Shown here: positions 44,378-53,205 of the stretch, piece by piece | Layout of the letters: the number at the start of each line of letters is the position of its first letter | Position numbering within the stretch: position 1 is the stretch's first letter | NCBI GenBank assembly: GCA_002389385.1 | Contig: DGOK01000087.1 | Coordinates: 1 to 56,682, forward strand | Source of the DNA: Rhodospirillaceae bacterium UBA4468 | Lineage (GTDB): Bacteria; Pseudomonadota; Alphaproteobacteria; Rhodospirillales; Casp-alpha2 | Length of the DNA: 56,682 nt | Direction of reading: 5' to 3' | Notes under the pieces: model-generated | What the model was told of the DNA's origin: nothing | Seen by the model: the letters and a program-made list of their open reading frames with translations, nothing else | The model's database searches: none | Made by a program: the position numbers and the translations under genes

Positions 44378-45490
44378 ATGACGATCTCGAATGATCTTTA
44401 TGCGACACGCCTGACCATCGACTTAGACGTCGTCAGGGATAACTATCGCCTTTTGCAAGATACGCTCGGCAAGACCAAAGCCGGTGCCGCTGTCAAAGCC
44501 GATGGGTATGGCCTTGGTTCCAGGTACGTTGTCCGTGCCCTTTGGGCCGCTGGCTGTCGTGACTTTTTTGTTGCCCATCCGCATGAAGGTGTCGTCGTTC
44601 GTGATGAACTGCCAGATGCCATTATCCATGTGCTGAACGGCCCTTTGCCAAATGCCGTGGATGATTATCTGGATGCAGGCCTGAGGCCCGTCCTGAATTC
44701 CTTGGGCGATATCGCCTTGTGGCAAGCCGCGGCCAAAGCGCGCAACCAAAGCCTCAAGGCTGATGTTCACCTGGATACCGGAATGTGTCGGCTTGGTTTA
44801 GACTTAACCGAAACGACACGCTTGCTCGATGATCCTGATACGTTGTTGGATGGAATCGATGTTGGTTTGGTGATGAGCCATCTTGCGTCTGCGGACGATA
44901 TCGACAGCGATCAAAGCGCCAATCAACGCACACTTTTCAAAAGTACTTTCGATCGTCTTGGGCGCGGAACAGGATCGTTTGCGAATTCATCAGGTATTTT
45001 CTTAGGTGCAGATTATCATTTTGAACTCGCACGACCGGGCATCGCACTTTATGGCGGCAACCCCACACCCTACACAGAGAATCCCATGCGCAATCCCGTC
45101 ACGATGGATGCGCGTATCCTTCAAGTCCGTGATGTCGCGCCCCCTGAAAAGGTCGGCTACGGCGCCAGCCATATCGTTGAGCGACCCAGCCGGATCGCGA
45201 CGGTTCCAATCGGATATGCTGATGGTTTCCTGCGCGCCGGATCAAGCGTTGGCATGGCCCATATTGAAGGCCACCCAGCCCCCATTGCAGGGCGCGTATC
45301 TATGGATTTAATCACGCTGGATGTGACCGATGTTCCCGCGTATTTGGCAAAACCAGGTGCGATTGCGGAGTTCATGGGCAAGCATCGAACACCCGATGAT
45401 CTCGCGCGGGATTGGCAGACCATTCCCTATGAAGTATTAACCGGTCTCGGGCAACGTTATGCCCGCACGTATAAAGGGACTGGTGCATGA
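44378..45490 (+). CDS. alr: Alanine racemase
   Basis: A 370-residue PLP enzyme that makes D-alanine for peptidoglycan. The PLP lysine is in AAVKADGYGLG (about residue 40), the other catalytic residue is Tyr in VGYGASHIVE, and GYADGFLRAGSS and AGRVSMDLITLDVTD are conserved. The stop overlaps the mlaE start (ATGA). Confidence 0.95.
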   Translation: MTISNDLYATRLTIDLDVVRDNYRLLQDTLGKTKAGAAVKADGYGLGSRYVVRALWAAGCRDFFVAHPHEGVVVRDELPDAIIHVLNGPLPNAVDDYLDAGLRPVLNSLGDIALWQAAAKARNQSLKADVHLDTGMCRLGLDLTETTRLLDDPDTLLDGIDVGLVMSHLASADDIDSDQSANQRTLFKSTFDRLGRGTGSFANSSGIFLGADYHFELARPGIALYGGNPTPYTENPMRNPVTMDARILQVRDVAPPEKVGYGASHIVERPSRIATVPIGYADGFLRAGSSVGMAHIEGHPAPIAGRVSMDLITLDVTDVPAYLAKPGAIAEFMGKHRTPDDLARDWQTIPYEVLTGLGQRYARTYKGTGA

Positions 45491-46275
45491 TCAATCCGTT
45501 ACGCCCAATAGGAAGTGCTTTCCTCTCATTCCTGGAAACCACAGGTCGTCTGGTAATGTTTACTGTCGATGGCCTGTCACATTGTGTGCGTCCGCCGTTC
45601 TATGGCCGTCAGCTGTTACGCCAGATCATCGAGATTGGCTTCCTGACGTTACCCGTCGTTGGATTGACGGCAATTTTCGCAGGCATGGTTCTCGCCTTAC
45701 AAAGTTATACCGGCTTTGCCCGATTTTCCGCTGAAGGTGCTATTGCCAGCGTTGTGGCACTGTCGATCACCCGAGAATTGGGACCTGTGCTGGCGGGCTT
45801 GATGATTGCGGGACGAATTGGCGCTGCGATGGCCGCCGAGATCGGCACCATGCGTGTCACAGAACAAGTTGATGCCTTAACGACACTATCCACCAACCCG
45901 ATGAAGTATCTCGTCGCACCACGCCTGATCGCAGGCACATTGATGCTCCCGTTCGTCGTCTTTATCGCTGACGTCATTGGCATATTTGGTGGCTATCTGG
46001 TTGCGGTCTATAAATTGGGCTTCAACCCATCAAACTATTTACAGAACACATGGGAGATCCTGACAACACTCGACATTGTCTCCGGTCTCGTAAAGGCGTC
46101 TGCCTTTGGCTTCATCACGACGCTTATGGGGTGCTATCACGGTTATCATTCCGGCGGTGGTGCGCAAGGCGTCGGCAAGGCAACGACCAATGCGGTGGTA
46201 TCCGCTTCGATCCTGATCCTCTGTGTAAACTATATCCTCACCCTCTTTTTCTTTACCAAAGATGTCGCAGGATAA
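45487..46275 (+). CDS. mlaE: MlaE-family ABC transporter permease
   Basis: A 262-residue inner-membrane permease of the DUF140/MlaE family, part of a phospholipid transport system that keeps outer-membrane asymmetry. It has five or six spans, RQIIEIGFLTLPVVGLTAIFAGMV, the conserved ARFSAEGAIASVVALSITRELGP, and IGTMRVTEQVDAL. It overlaps mlaF by 14 bp. No mlaD gene is adjacent here. Confidence 0.92.
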   Translation: MINPLRPIGSAFLSFLETTGRLVMFTVDGLSHCVRPPFYGRQLLRQIIEIGFLTLPVVGLTAIFAGMVLALQSYTGFARFSAEGAIASVVALSITRELGPVLAGLMIAGRIGAAMAAEIGTMRVTEQVDALTTLSTNPMKYLVAPRLIAGTLMLPFVVFIADVIGIFGGYLVAVYKLGFNPSNYLQNTWEILTTLDIVSGLVKASAFGFITTLMGCYHGYHSGGGAQGVGKATTNAVVSASILILCVNYILTLFFFTKDVAG

Positions 46276-47047
46276 CGCCGCCAAAATCAACCTTTCCGGC
46301 GTCCGCAAAACATTTGCAGGCGGCAAGAAGGTCGTTCTGGACCATGTCGATCTTGAAATCGGCAAGGGCGAAAGCGTTGTCATCATTGGCGGCTCAGGCA
46401 CCGGCAAATCCGTCACCATTAAGTGCATGCTGGGTTTGCTAAAGCCTGACAGCGGATCGATCACTATTGACGGTAAAGACGTTAACAACATGTCCGCGAG
46501 TGAGCGTGAAGATATCAACCAGCAGGTTGGCATGTTATTTCAAGCTGCCGCCCTCTTTGACTCATTGCCCATATGGGAAAACGTCGCGTTTGGCTTAATT
46601 GCCCGCAATCAATGCTCGCGTCACGATGCCCGCGATATCGCTGTTGAGAAACTCAAGCTTGTTGGATTGTCGCCGGACGTTCTTGATCTCTCACCGTCTG
46701 AGCTATCTAGCGGCATGCAGAAACGCGTAGGCCTGGCACGCGCGATTGCCAGCAATCCTGAGATCATATTCTTTGATGAGCCGACCACCGGACTTGATCC
46801 CATTATGGCCGACGTCATCAATAACTTAATCGTTCACGTCAATCAAACGATTGGCGCCACGGCTGTCACTATTACCCACGATATGAAATCAGCCCGAAAG
46901 ATCGGTGACCGGATTGCCATGTTGTATGATGGTCGGATTATCTGGGCAGGGCCAACCGACGCCATTGATCATTCGGACAACGAATATGTGGATCAGTTTA
47001 TACACGGTCGCACCGAAGGCCCGATCAAAATGGTCGCCCGCCGTTAA
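46262..47047 (+). CDS. mlaF: MlaF-family ABC transporter ATP-binding protein
   Basis: A 261-residue ATPase pairing with the MlaE permease. Walker A is GGSGTGKSVTI, the signature is LSSGMQKRVGLARA, and Walker B is IIFFDEPTTGLDP. The segment ERIEDINQQVGMLFQAAALFD-like region (about residues 82-100) is usual for MlaF. It is convergent with the glutathione transferase gene. Confidence 0.93.
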   Translation: MSQDNAAKINLSGVRKTFAGGKKVVLDHVDLEIGKGESVVIIGGSGTGKSVTIKCMLGLLKPDSGSITIDGKDVNNMSASEREDINQQVGMLFQAAALFDSLPIWENVAFGLIARNQCSRHDARDIAVEKLKLVGLSPDVLDLSPSELSSGMQKRVGLARAIASNPEIIFFDEPTTGLDPIMADVINNLIVHVNQTIGATAVTITHDMKSARKIGDRIAMLYDGRIIWAGPTDAIDHSDNEYVDQFIHGRTEGPIKMVARR

Positions 47048-47059
47048 GCGTTTTTAAGC

Positions 47060-47704
47060 TTAAACCAAGCCGTCCAGCTCATTTAACTGATACATTTCGA
47101 ACACTGGGATCAATGCATCTACGCGCCGTGTATTCGCACAAACAGTACGAATTTTCGGCACACGCGCCAAGAGCCACGGCGTATCGAAATGCCAGCACAC
47201 CGATGCCGCCAGATAGATATCCAGCAATGTAAATTGCGCCCCCATAAACCAGGGCCCATCGCCAAGTTCCGCTTCGATAACATCAAAGGCTTTTTCCCAC
47301 CGCTTGGCTGCAGCTTCCTGGACACCAGGAATGCCATTTGGATCAGAGGTGTAACGATCCGTATATGTATGGCGGAGGTCCACCTCGTGTAAATTGCACA
47401 TCATATGCATCAGCCAACGATAGACGTAAGCGCTTTCTAAGCTGGCTTCTGGTGGCAGCAGGCCTGTATCCGGATGGCGTTCAGCAAGCGTCAACGATAT
47501 CGCTACCGATTCGCATAGCACCGTCCCGTCCGGCATGATGATCGCCGGAATTTGGTTCATTGGAGAGACCTTTTGGAATTCTGGATCAGCATTACGCTTC
47601 TGATCTTGATTCACGCGCTGACGTTGAAAGTCGACTTGGACCAAGCTGAGCACGGCGTCTGGAGCGAATGCAACAGTCCTTGGCGACCAAAAGAGTTTAT
47701 AAAT
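47060..47704 (-). CDS. Glutathione S-transferase with apparent ATT start
   Basis: A 214-residue GST. The N-terminal thioredoxin fold reads YKLFWSPRTVAFAPDAVLSL and then SPMNQIPAIIMPDG with CESVAI (glutathione-contacting Ser); the C-terminal helical domain contains WFMGAQFTLLDIYLAASV. No ATG, GTG or TTG precedes the conserved KLFWSP motif in frame. The codon at the expected start is ATT (47704-47702), with AAGGA about nine bases upstream, and a TGA lies two codons before it. The first normal start in frame is an internal GTG at 47653, which would remove 17 conserved residues. So either ATT is used or the start has been lost. Substrate unknown. Confidence 0.8.
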   Translation of the reverse strand: MYKLFWSPRTVAFAPDAVLSLVQVDFQRQRVNQDQKRNADPEFQKVSPMNQIPAIIMPDGTVLCESVAISLTLAERHPDTGLLPPEASLESAYVYRWLMHMMCNLHEVDLRHTYTDRYTSDPNGIPGVQEAAAKRWEKAFDVIEAELGDGPWFMGAQFTLLDIYLAASVCWHFDTPWLLARVPKIRTVCANTRRVDALIPVFEMYQLNELDGLV

Positions 47705-47829
47705 GCGTCATTTCCTTACATATAATCTGCATCAACATTAAACAATCAACTCACAATAATCGAGCTTACTTGCGAGCCCGCGCAGATTGGCTTAATCCTC
47801 TAATCCCTCAGCCGATAAGGGAGCAGCGC

Positions 47830-49224
47830 TTGGCCAAAGCGAAATCAAGTTATGTTTGCCAAGATTGTGGCGCAATTCATTCGAAATGGATGGGACGTTG
47901 TGACGCGTGCGGTGCTTGGAACAGCCTGGGCGAAGAAGCCGGTGCTGAGTCAGCCCCTAAAGGTCTTGGCTCGAAGCGTGGCAAAAAGATCAATTTTGTT
48001 GGCCTTGAAGGGGTTGAGAAAGATCCCCCTCGCCGTGTTGCCAATATGCCAGAATTTGACCGTGTGGTCGGGGGCGGCCTTGTCCCTGGCTCGGCTGTGC
48101 TTGTCGGCGGTGATCCCGGCATCGGGAAATCAACGCTTTTGATGCAAGTGACTGCAAGTCTCGCGAACGGCAGCAAGACGGTCTATATCTCGGGCGAGGA
48201 AGCTATTGCGCAATTACGCTTGCGCGCACGACGTTTAGGGCTTGATAAAGCCCCTGTATCCCTCGCAGCGGCAACCAACGTCAGAGACATAATCGCGACC
48301 CTGGACACGCCGAATATGGTCGACGTGGTGGTCATTGATTCTATTCAGACCATGTACCTGGATAATCTTGAAAGCGCGCCGGGCACTGTGTCTCAAGTTC
48401 GCGCATCCGCACAGGAACTGATCCGGCTCGCAAAGCGCCGGGGCTTTGCATTGTTATTGGTTGGCCACGTCACCAAAGAAGGAACTATCGCGGGCCCGCG
48501 CGTTCTTGAACATATGGTTGATACCGTGCTTCACTTTGAAGGTGAACGCTCCCACCAGTTCCGTATCTTGCGCTCGGTCAAAAACCGCTTTGGCCCCGCC
48601 GACGAAATCGGCGTTTTCGAAATGTCTGATGCTGGGTTGGTAGAAGTTGATAACCCATCAGCCCTATTTTTAGGTGACCGTGATGGCGATGTTTCAGGTG
48701 CCGCCGTATTTGCAGGCATTGAAGGAACCCGCCCTGTCCTTGTTGAAATTCAAGCACTTGTAGCCCCAAGCGCCTTAGCCGCACCGCGCCGCGCTGTGAT
48801 TGGCTGGGATAGTGGCCGTTTAGCCATGGTGATGGCTGTTCTCGATACGCGCTGCGGGCTTGCATTAGGGCCACTAGATGTGTACCTCAACGTGGCTGGC
48901 GGCCTCAAAATCTCTGAGCCTGCCGCCGATCTTGCCGTGGCTGCGGCATTGCTCTCGTCTGAAACGGGCGAAGCTATCGAAGGGGCTACTGTCGTGTTTG
49001 GAGAAATTGGCCTGTCGGGTGAAATTCGCCCTGTATCTCGCGTTGATGCGCGACTGAAGGAAGCTGCTAAGCTCGGCTTTACCCGCGCCATTGTCCCGCG
49101 CAATCGCAGCGCAAAAGGAGCAAGCCTTTCTGAACATGGAATAGATGTAACAGAAGTTGCCCATCTAAGAGAACTCCCCGACGCAATTCTGCCCAAAGCC
49201 CGAACCCACAAATCGTTGGCTTAA
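47830..49224 (+). CDS. radA: DNA repair protein RadA
   Basis: A 464-residue branch-migration ATPase. It has a C4 zinc finger (YVCQDCG...GRCDACGAW), a RecA-like core with VGGDPGIGKST, and the KNRFGPADEIGVFEM motif. The Lon-like C-terminal domain has EIQALVAPSALAAPRRAVIGWD and FGEIGLSGEIRPV. TTG at 47830 is chosen because GGGAG lies seven bases upstream and it gives the usual AKAKSSYVC start; the frame extends further up without meaning. Confidence 0.95.
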   Translation: MAKAKSSYVCQDCGAIHSKWMGRCDACGAWNSLGEEAGAESAPKGLGSKRGKKINFVGLEGVEKDPPRRVANMPEFDRVVGGGLVPGSAVLVGGDPGIGKSTLLMQVTASLANGSKTVYISGEEAIAQLRLRARRLGLDKAPVSLAAATNVRDIIATLDTPNMVDVVVIDSIQTMYLDNLESAPGTVSQVRASAQELIRLAKRRGFALLLVGHVTKEGTIAGPRVLEHMVDTVLHFEGERSHQFRILRSVKNRFGPADEIGVFEMSDAGLVEVDNPSALFLGDRDGDVSGAAVFAGIEGTRPVLVEIQALVAPSALAAPRRAVIGWDSGRLAMVMAVLDTRCGLALGPLDVYLNVAGGLKISEPAADLAVAAALLSSETGEAIEGATVVFGEIGLSGEIRPVSRVDARLKEAAKLGFTRAIVPRNRSAKGASLSEHGIDVTEVAHLRELPDAILPKARTHKSLA

Positions 49225-49233
49225 GGAAAGCAA

Positions 49234-49890
49234 ATGGACGCGCTCAGCGATCTCCCCATCAATGTTGTTGATATCGGCGTCCTGCTTATTTTATTGATTT
49301 CTGCTGTTCTTGCTTACGCGTGTGGGTTTGTGCATGAAGTTCTATCCGTTGGCGGATGGATTGGCGCAATATTTGCGACATTCTATGGCTTCCCTTATGC
49401 AAAGCCATTTGCCCGGAAGTACATCTCTTTAGACTTAGCCGCTGATCTCACAGCAGGTACCGTGATCTTTATCGTCACGCTGGTGTTCCTATCGCTGATA
49501 ACACGCGCCGTCGCCAAGAGCGTAAAGGCGAGTGCCTTGAACGTCTTGGACCGGTCACTCGGGTTCCTGTTTGGACTCGTCAGAGGTGCAGTTCTGGTGT
49601 GTGTCGCCTATATAGGCCTACAGATCATCATCCCAGAAGAAGAATATCCGGCCATGGTGCGTGAATCACGATCAATTCAGTTGATTAAACCGGCCGCCGC
49701 ATTACTTAAGACGCTCGTACCGGACCACATCTCCGGAAAGACGACGAGCGACATTGGCAAAGATATCGACGTGAAAAGTTTGATGTCACCCGTGCCAAAG
49801 CAAGACGAAACTAGAATCAAAGACGGATACAATGCCGATCAACGTAAAAATCTAGAACGATTGATTGACGGTACAGGTTCCAATCAGTGA
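49234..49890 (+). CDS. cvpA: CvpA-family membrane protein
   Basis: A 218-residue protein with four membrane spans (VVDIGVLLILLISAVLAYACG and LTAGTVIFIVTLVFLSLI among them), the family motif LDRSLGFLFGLVRGAVLVCV, and a hydrophilic tail. CvpA is needed for colicin V release in E. coli and for bile or stress tolerance elsewhere. It lies before purF, as in many proteobacteria. Confidence 0.92.
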   Translation: MDALSDLPINVVDIGVLLILLISAVLAYACGFVHEVLSVGGWIGAIFATFYGFPYAKPFARKYISLDLAADLTAGTVIFIVTLVFLSLITRAVAKSVKASALNVLDRSLGFLFGLVRGAVLVCVAYIGLQIIIPEEEYPAMVRESRSIQLIKPAAALLKTLVPDHISGKTTSDIGKDIDVKSLMSPVPKQDETRIKDGYNADQRKNLERLIDGTGSNQ

Positions 49891-49913
49891 ACGAAAACGC
49901 TAGGATACCCGCC

Positions 49914-51374
49914 ATGAATGATCCCGCAGCAGACTTCTTCGACGACGACCATCCACATGACGAGTGTGGATTGTACGGAACCTTTGGCCATATTGATGCG
50001 GCGGCCCATACCGCGCTGGGGCTACATGCCTTACAGCACCGCGGGCAAGAAGCCGTTGGTATTGTGTCCTATGATGGCGAACAGTTTAACAGCCACCGCG
50101 CACTCGGCTTGGTTGGGGACAACTTCTCCTCACAGGATGTCATCGATCAGTTGCCCGGCCACATGTCGATTGGCCATGTTAGGTACTCAACCACTGGCGA
50201 TACAAATATTCGGAACGTTCAGCCGCTTTTCGCCGAGTTCAAATTTGGTGGTCTGGCTGTTGCTCATAATGGCAATATTACAAATTCATACGCTATCCGG
50301 CGGGCTTTGATTGACCGGGGTTGTATTTTTCAATCCACCAGCGATACCGAAACCATTATCCATTTGATCGCCCGGAGCGAGTATGGCCGTGTTGTCGACC
50401 GCCTGACGGATGCGATTTCACAGCTCGAAGGCGCTTACTCGTTGGTTGCGATGACCAGCAAAAAGCTTATCGGCGTGCGCGACCCTTATGGTGTCCGCCC
50501 GTTGGTTCTTGGCCGTCTTGGCGAAGCTTATATCTTGACGTCTGAAACCTGTGCTCTCGATATTATCGGTGCCAAGTTTGTTCGAGATATCGATCCCGGC
50601 GAAATTGTGATCATCGACGAGAACGGTTTGCATTCCATCAAGCCATTTTCAAAGAAACCAAACCGGTTCTGTATTTTTGAATACATCTACTTTGCCCGCC
50701 CCGACAGCCACCTTGAAGGCAAACATGTCTATGCTATTCGCAAAAGTATCGGCGAGGAATTAGCCAAAGAAAGCCACGTTGAAGCAGATGTGATTGTACC
50801 TGTTCCAGATAGTGGCGTTCCTGCGGCACTTGGATATGCACAAGAAGCCGGGCTTCCGTTCGAACTTGGCATCATCAGAAATCACTATGTTGGACGAACC
50901 TTTATTGAGCCAACAGCTCAAATCCGGAACTTGGGTGTTCGTCTTAAGCACAATGCGAACTTAGGTGCCCTCAAGGGCAAGCGCGTCGTTCTGGTGGATG
51001 ATAGTATTGTCCGCGGCACAACCTCGACAAAGATCGTCGAGATGGTGCGTGCCGCAGGTGCAACCGAAGTTCACATGCGCATTTCGTCACCGCCAACAAC
51101 GTACTCATGTTTTTATGGTATCGATACGCCTGAGCGCGAACAACTGATGGCGTCTCAGCATAGCGTGCAGCAAATGGCAGACATTATTGGTGTCGATAGT
51201 TTGGCATTTATCTCAATTGATGGCCTTTACCGCGCTGTTGGTGAAGCCAAACGCGATAGTGACGCACCGCAGTATTGCGATGCCTGCTTTACCGGTGAAT
51301 ATCCGATCCCCCTCGTTGATCGCGACGGTGGCGGCGCACCAAAGCAACTATCGCTGCTTACAGAGCGCGATTAA
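49914..51374 (+). CDS. purF: Amidophosphoribosyltransferase PurF
   Basis: A 486-residue enzyme catalysing the first step of purine synthesis. The N-terminal glutaminase nucleophile is Cys in DECGLYGTFGH (residue 18), so a short propeptide must be removed. GHVRYSTTGD and LAVAHNGNITN follow. The PRPP loop is VVLVDDSIVRGTTS. Four cysteines near the C-terminus and before it (CIFEYIYFARPDS, CDACFTGEYP) match iron-sulfur type PurF. ATG 49914 has AGGA at good spacing; GTG 49887, overlapping the cvpA stop, is the alternative. Confidence 0.95.
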   Translation: MNDPAADFFDDDHPHDECGLYGTFGHIDAAAHTALGLHALQHRGQEAVGIVSYDGEQFNSHRALGLVGDNFSSQDVIDQLPGHMSIGHVRYSTTGDTNIRNVQPLFAEFKFGGLAVAHNGNITNSYAIRRALIDRGCIFQSTSDTETIIHLIARSEYGRVVDRLTDAISQLEGAYSLVAMTSKKLIGVRDPYGVRPLVLGRLGEAYILTSETCALDIIGAKFVRDIDPGEIVIIDENGLHSIKPFSKKPNRFCIFEYIYFARPDSHLEGKHVYAIRKSIGEELAKESHVEADVIVPVPDSGVPAALGYAQEAGLPFELGIIRNHYVGRTFIEPTAQIRNLGVRLKHNANLGALKGKRVVLVDDSIVRGTTSTKIVEMVRAAGATEVHMRISSPPTTYSCFYGIDTPEREQLMASQHSVQQMADIIGVDSLAFISIDGLYRAVGEAKRDSDAPQYCDACFTGEYPIPLVDRDGGGAPKQLSLLTERD

Positions 51375-51388
51375 TTCAGGTGGTATCT

Positions 51389-52114
51389 ATGGAAAAACGC
51401 CTAGAGGGCCGCATTGCCCTGATCACCGGCGCATCCCGAGGCATTGGCCGCGCTGTGGCAAAACGATTTGCACAAGAAGGTGCACACCCAATACTGATTG
51501 CTCGCACACAGGCTGCGCTTGAAGAACTGGATGATGAAATTCGTAGCGAGACGGGTATCGAGTCGACCTTGATCCCTCTTGATCTCCGAGATTTCGATGC
51601 CATCGATAAAGTCGGTGCGACCATGTATGAGCGCTTTGGTAGCCTTGATGTGATGGTCGCAAACGCCGGGTTACTTGGCGTGCTCACCCCTCTTCATCAC
51701 CTTAAGCCTAAAGTTTGGGATGATGTTATAGCTGTTAATGTAACTGCGTGCTGGCGGTTAACGCGGTCCATGGACCCGTTACTTCGTGCTTCAGATAGCG
51801 GTCGAGCGATTTATGTCACCTCGACCGTTGGTCACGAGCCTCGTGCCTTCTGGGGCGCTTATGCGATCTCAAAAGCAGCTCTTGATATGATGGCCAACGT
51901 CTATGCTCAAGAAACCGAGAAAACCAATATCCGCGTCAATATTATCAATCCTGGACCAACGCGGACGGGTATGCGCGCATCAGCAATGCCTGGTGAAGAT
52001 CCTGAAACGCTGAAAACCGCAGACAGCATCGCACATGAGTTCGTTAATTTGGCCGCGTCTGATTGCACGTTGCATGGTCAGATGATTGACGCGAAAGCAG
52101 AGCTCATCAATTAA
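51389..52114 (+). CDS. Short-chain dehydrogenase after purF
   Basis: A 241-residue SDR. It shows ALITGASRGIGRAVAKRFA, VMVANAGLLGVLTPL, catalytic Ser in VTSTVGHEPRAFWG, Tyr-x-x-x-Lys in YAISKAALD, and INPGPTRTGMRA. The ATG at 51389 has AGGTGG upstream. An SDR in this position, co-directional with purF (14 bp gap), is common in alphaproteobacteria. Substrate unknown. Confidence 0.88.
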   Translation: MEKRLEGRIALITGASRGIGRAVAKRFAQEGAHPILIARTQAALEELDDEIRSETGIESTLIPLDLRDFDAIDKVGATMYERFGSLDVMVANAGLLGVLTPLHHLKPKVWDDVIAVNVTACWRLTRSMDPLLRASDSGRAIYVTSTVGHEPRAFWGAYAISKAALDMMANVYAQETEKTNIRVNIINPGPTRTGMRASAMPGEDPETLKTADSIAHEFVNLAASDCTLHGQMIDAKAELIN

Positions 52115-52119
52115 GCCGA

Positions 52120-52887
52120 TTATATCTCTTCAGAAGCGACTCTGATTTCTGCCGGCAGTTTCGAAAGTCCTGCCTGCATTTTTTCGGACAGCGGAATATC
52201 CGTAATAATGATGTCTAAGGTCTCAAGACCGCTGACTTGGACTGGCGCTGTGCGCTCGAACTTTGAGTGATCAGCGAGGAGAACCTTGGTCCGCGCCTGT
52301 GAAAGCATCTGGGTTCTGAGTTCAGCGGCCTCGCGCGTGTAGTCCATTAACCATGGATTTGACGCCATCGCCGTGGCACCGACAAACGCGAAATCTGGAT
52401 AATAATTGGACAGCATTGCCGTCGCATCACGGCCTAAAAGCGCGCCTTCGCTGGCAAGAACTTCGCCTCCCGTCAAAAGGACACGGTTCTCGTTACGCCC
52501 GCTCAGGCGCTGAGCGATATGCATATCATTGGTGTAAATCGTCAACTTGCGCCGTTCGATAAGGAATTCAGCAAGGCATAATGTTGTCGTACCGGAATCA
52601 ATTAATACCGAACAATCGTCCGACACCATATCAGCAGCAATCTTCCCGATGGCTCGTTTACCCTCAATATTGACCGCCATGCGTTCATCAAAAACGGGCT
52701 CTGCATGATCAAGGGCGAGCGCCCCGCCATGGGTTTTTCGCAACCGCCCATCACTTGATAATTTGGTGATATCGCGCCGAATAGTTTCCTGGGAAACATC
52801 AAGACTACGGTGTAGATCGTTGACTGAGACGGATCCTCGCGCATTCACAACTTCAAGAATTTTACTGCGGCGTTCTTCTGCGAGCAT
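52120..52887 (-). CDS. DeoR/GlpR-family transcriptional regulator
   Basis: A 255-residue repressor-type protein. The N-terminal helix-turn-helix reads RRSKILEVVNARGSVSVNDL then DVSQETIRRDITKLSSDGRL and LRKTHGGAL. The C-terminal sugar-phosphate-sensing domain has VLIDSGTTTLCLAEFL and LLADHSKFERTAPV. It is divergent from the phosphonate transporter operon across a 318-bp gap, so it may control that operon. Ligand unknown. Confidence 0.92.
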   Translation of the reverse strand: MLAEERRSKILEVVNARGSVSVNDLHRSLDVSQETIRRDITKLSSDGRLRKTHGGALALDHAEPVFDERMAVNIEGKRAIGKIAADMVSDDCSVLIDSGTTTLCLAEFLIERRKLTIYTNDMHIAQRLSGRNENRVLLTGGEVLASEGALLGRDATAMLSNYYPDFAFVGATAMASNPWLMDYTREAAELRTQMLSQARTKVLLADHSKFERTAPVQVSGLETLDIIITDIPLSEKMQAGLSKLPAEIRVASEEI

Positions 52888-53205
52888 GCGACGACCTACT
52901 ACAAATTCAACCCAAGATACTATGGAATGTGACGTGGTTATAAATGATCGTCAAACAGGCCATAAGTTCTCTGGGTATGAATTTTTTAAGAAAGGCTTAA
53001 TTTATCCTACCCCCGTGGACAATCATTGGTTAGTCTTCATAGCAATGACTGAAGAAGACACAAATCACCTTAATCATATAGGATGATCGCACGTTTATCT
53101 AAGTAACCGCGATTCAATACTTTGACCGATTTTGTTGACAATGGTTGTTTTCTGACTGTTTTATTTACACACTAGACTATTAATCAGGGAGCTAGGAGAA
53201 AGATA
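52888..53205. promoter_or_regulatory. Divergent control region with candidate promoter
   Basis: Between the DeoR gene and the phosphonate transporter. TTGACA (53135-53140), an 18-bp spacer and TTTTAT (53159-53164) form a credible promoter for the plus strand, and AGGAGA precedes the first gene. A frame from ATG 52922 (54 codons) has no ribosome site; it is either a remnant or chance. No DeoR operator repeat was identified with confidence. Confidence 0.5.

Noticed and set aside
46262..47047. Cell-division or antibiotic ABC ATPase identity for mlaF
   Set aside because: The 14-bp overlap with a DUF140 permease gene and the LSSGMQKR signature point to the Mla type.
52922..53086. A 54-codon frame in the DeoR-phnS gap
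   Set aside because: It has no ribosome site and no recognisable family, and lies where control sequences are expected.
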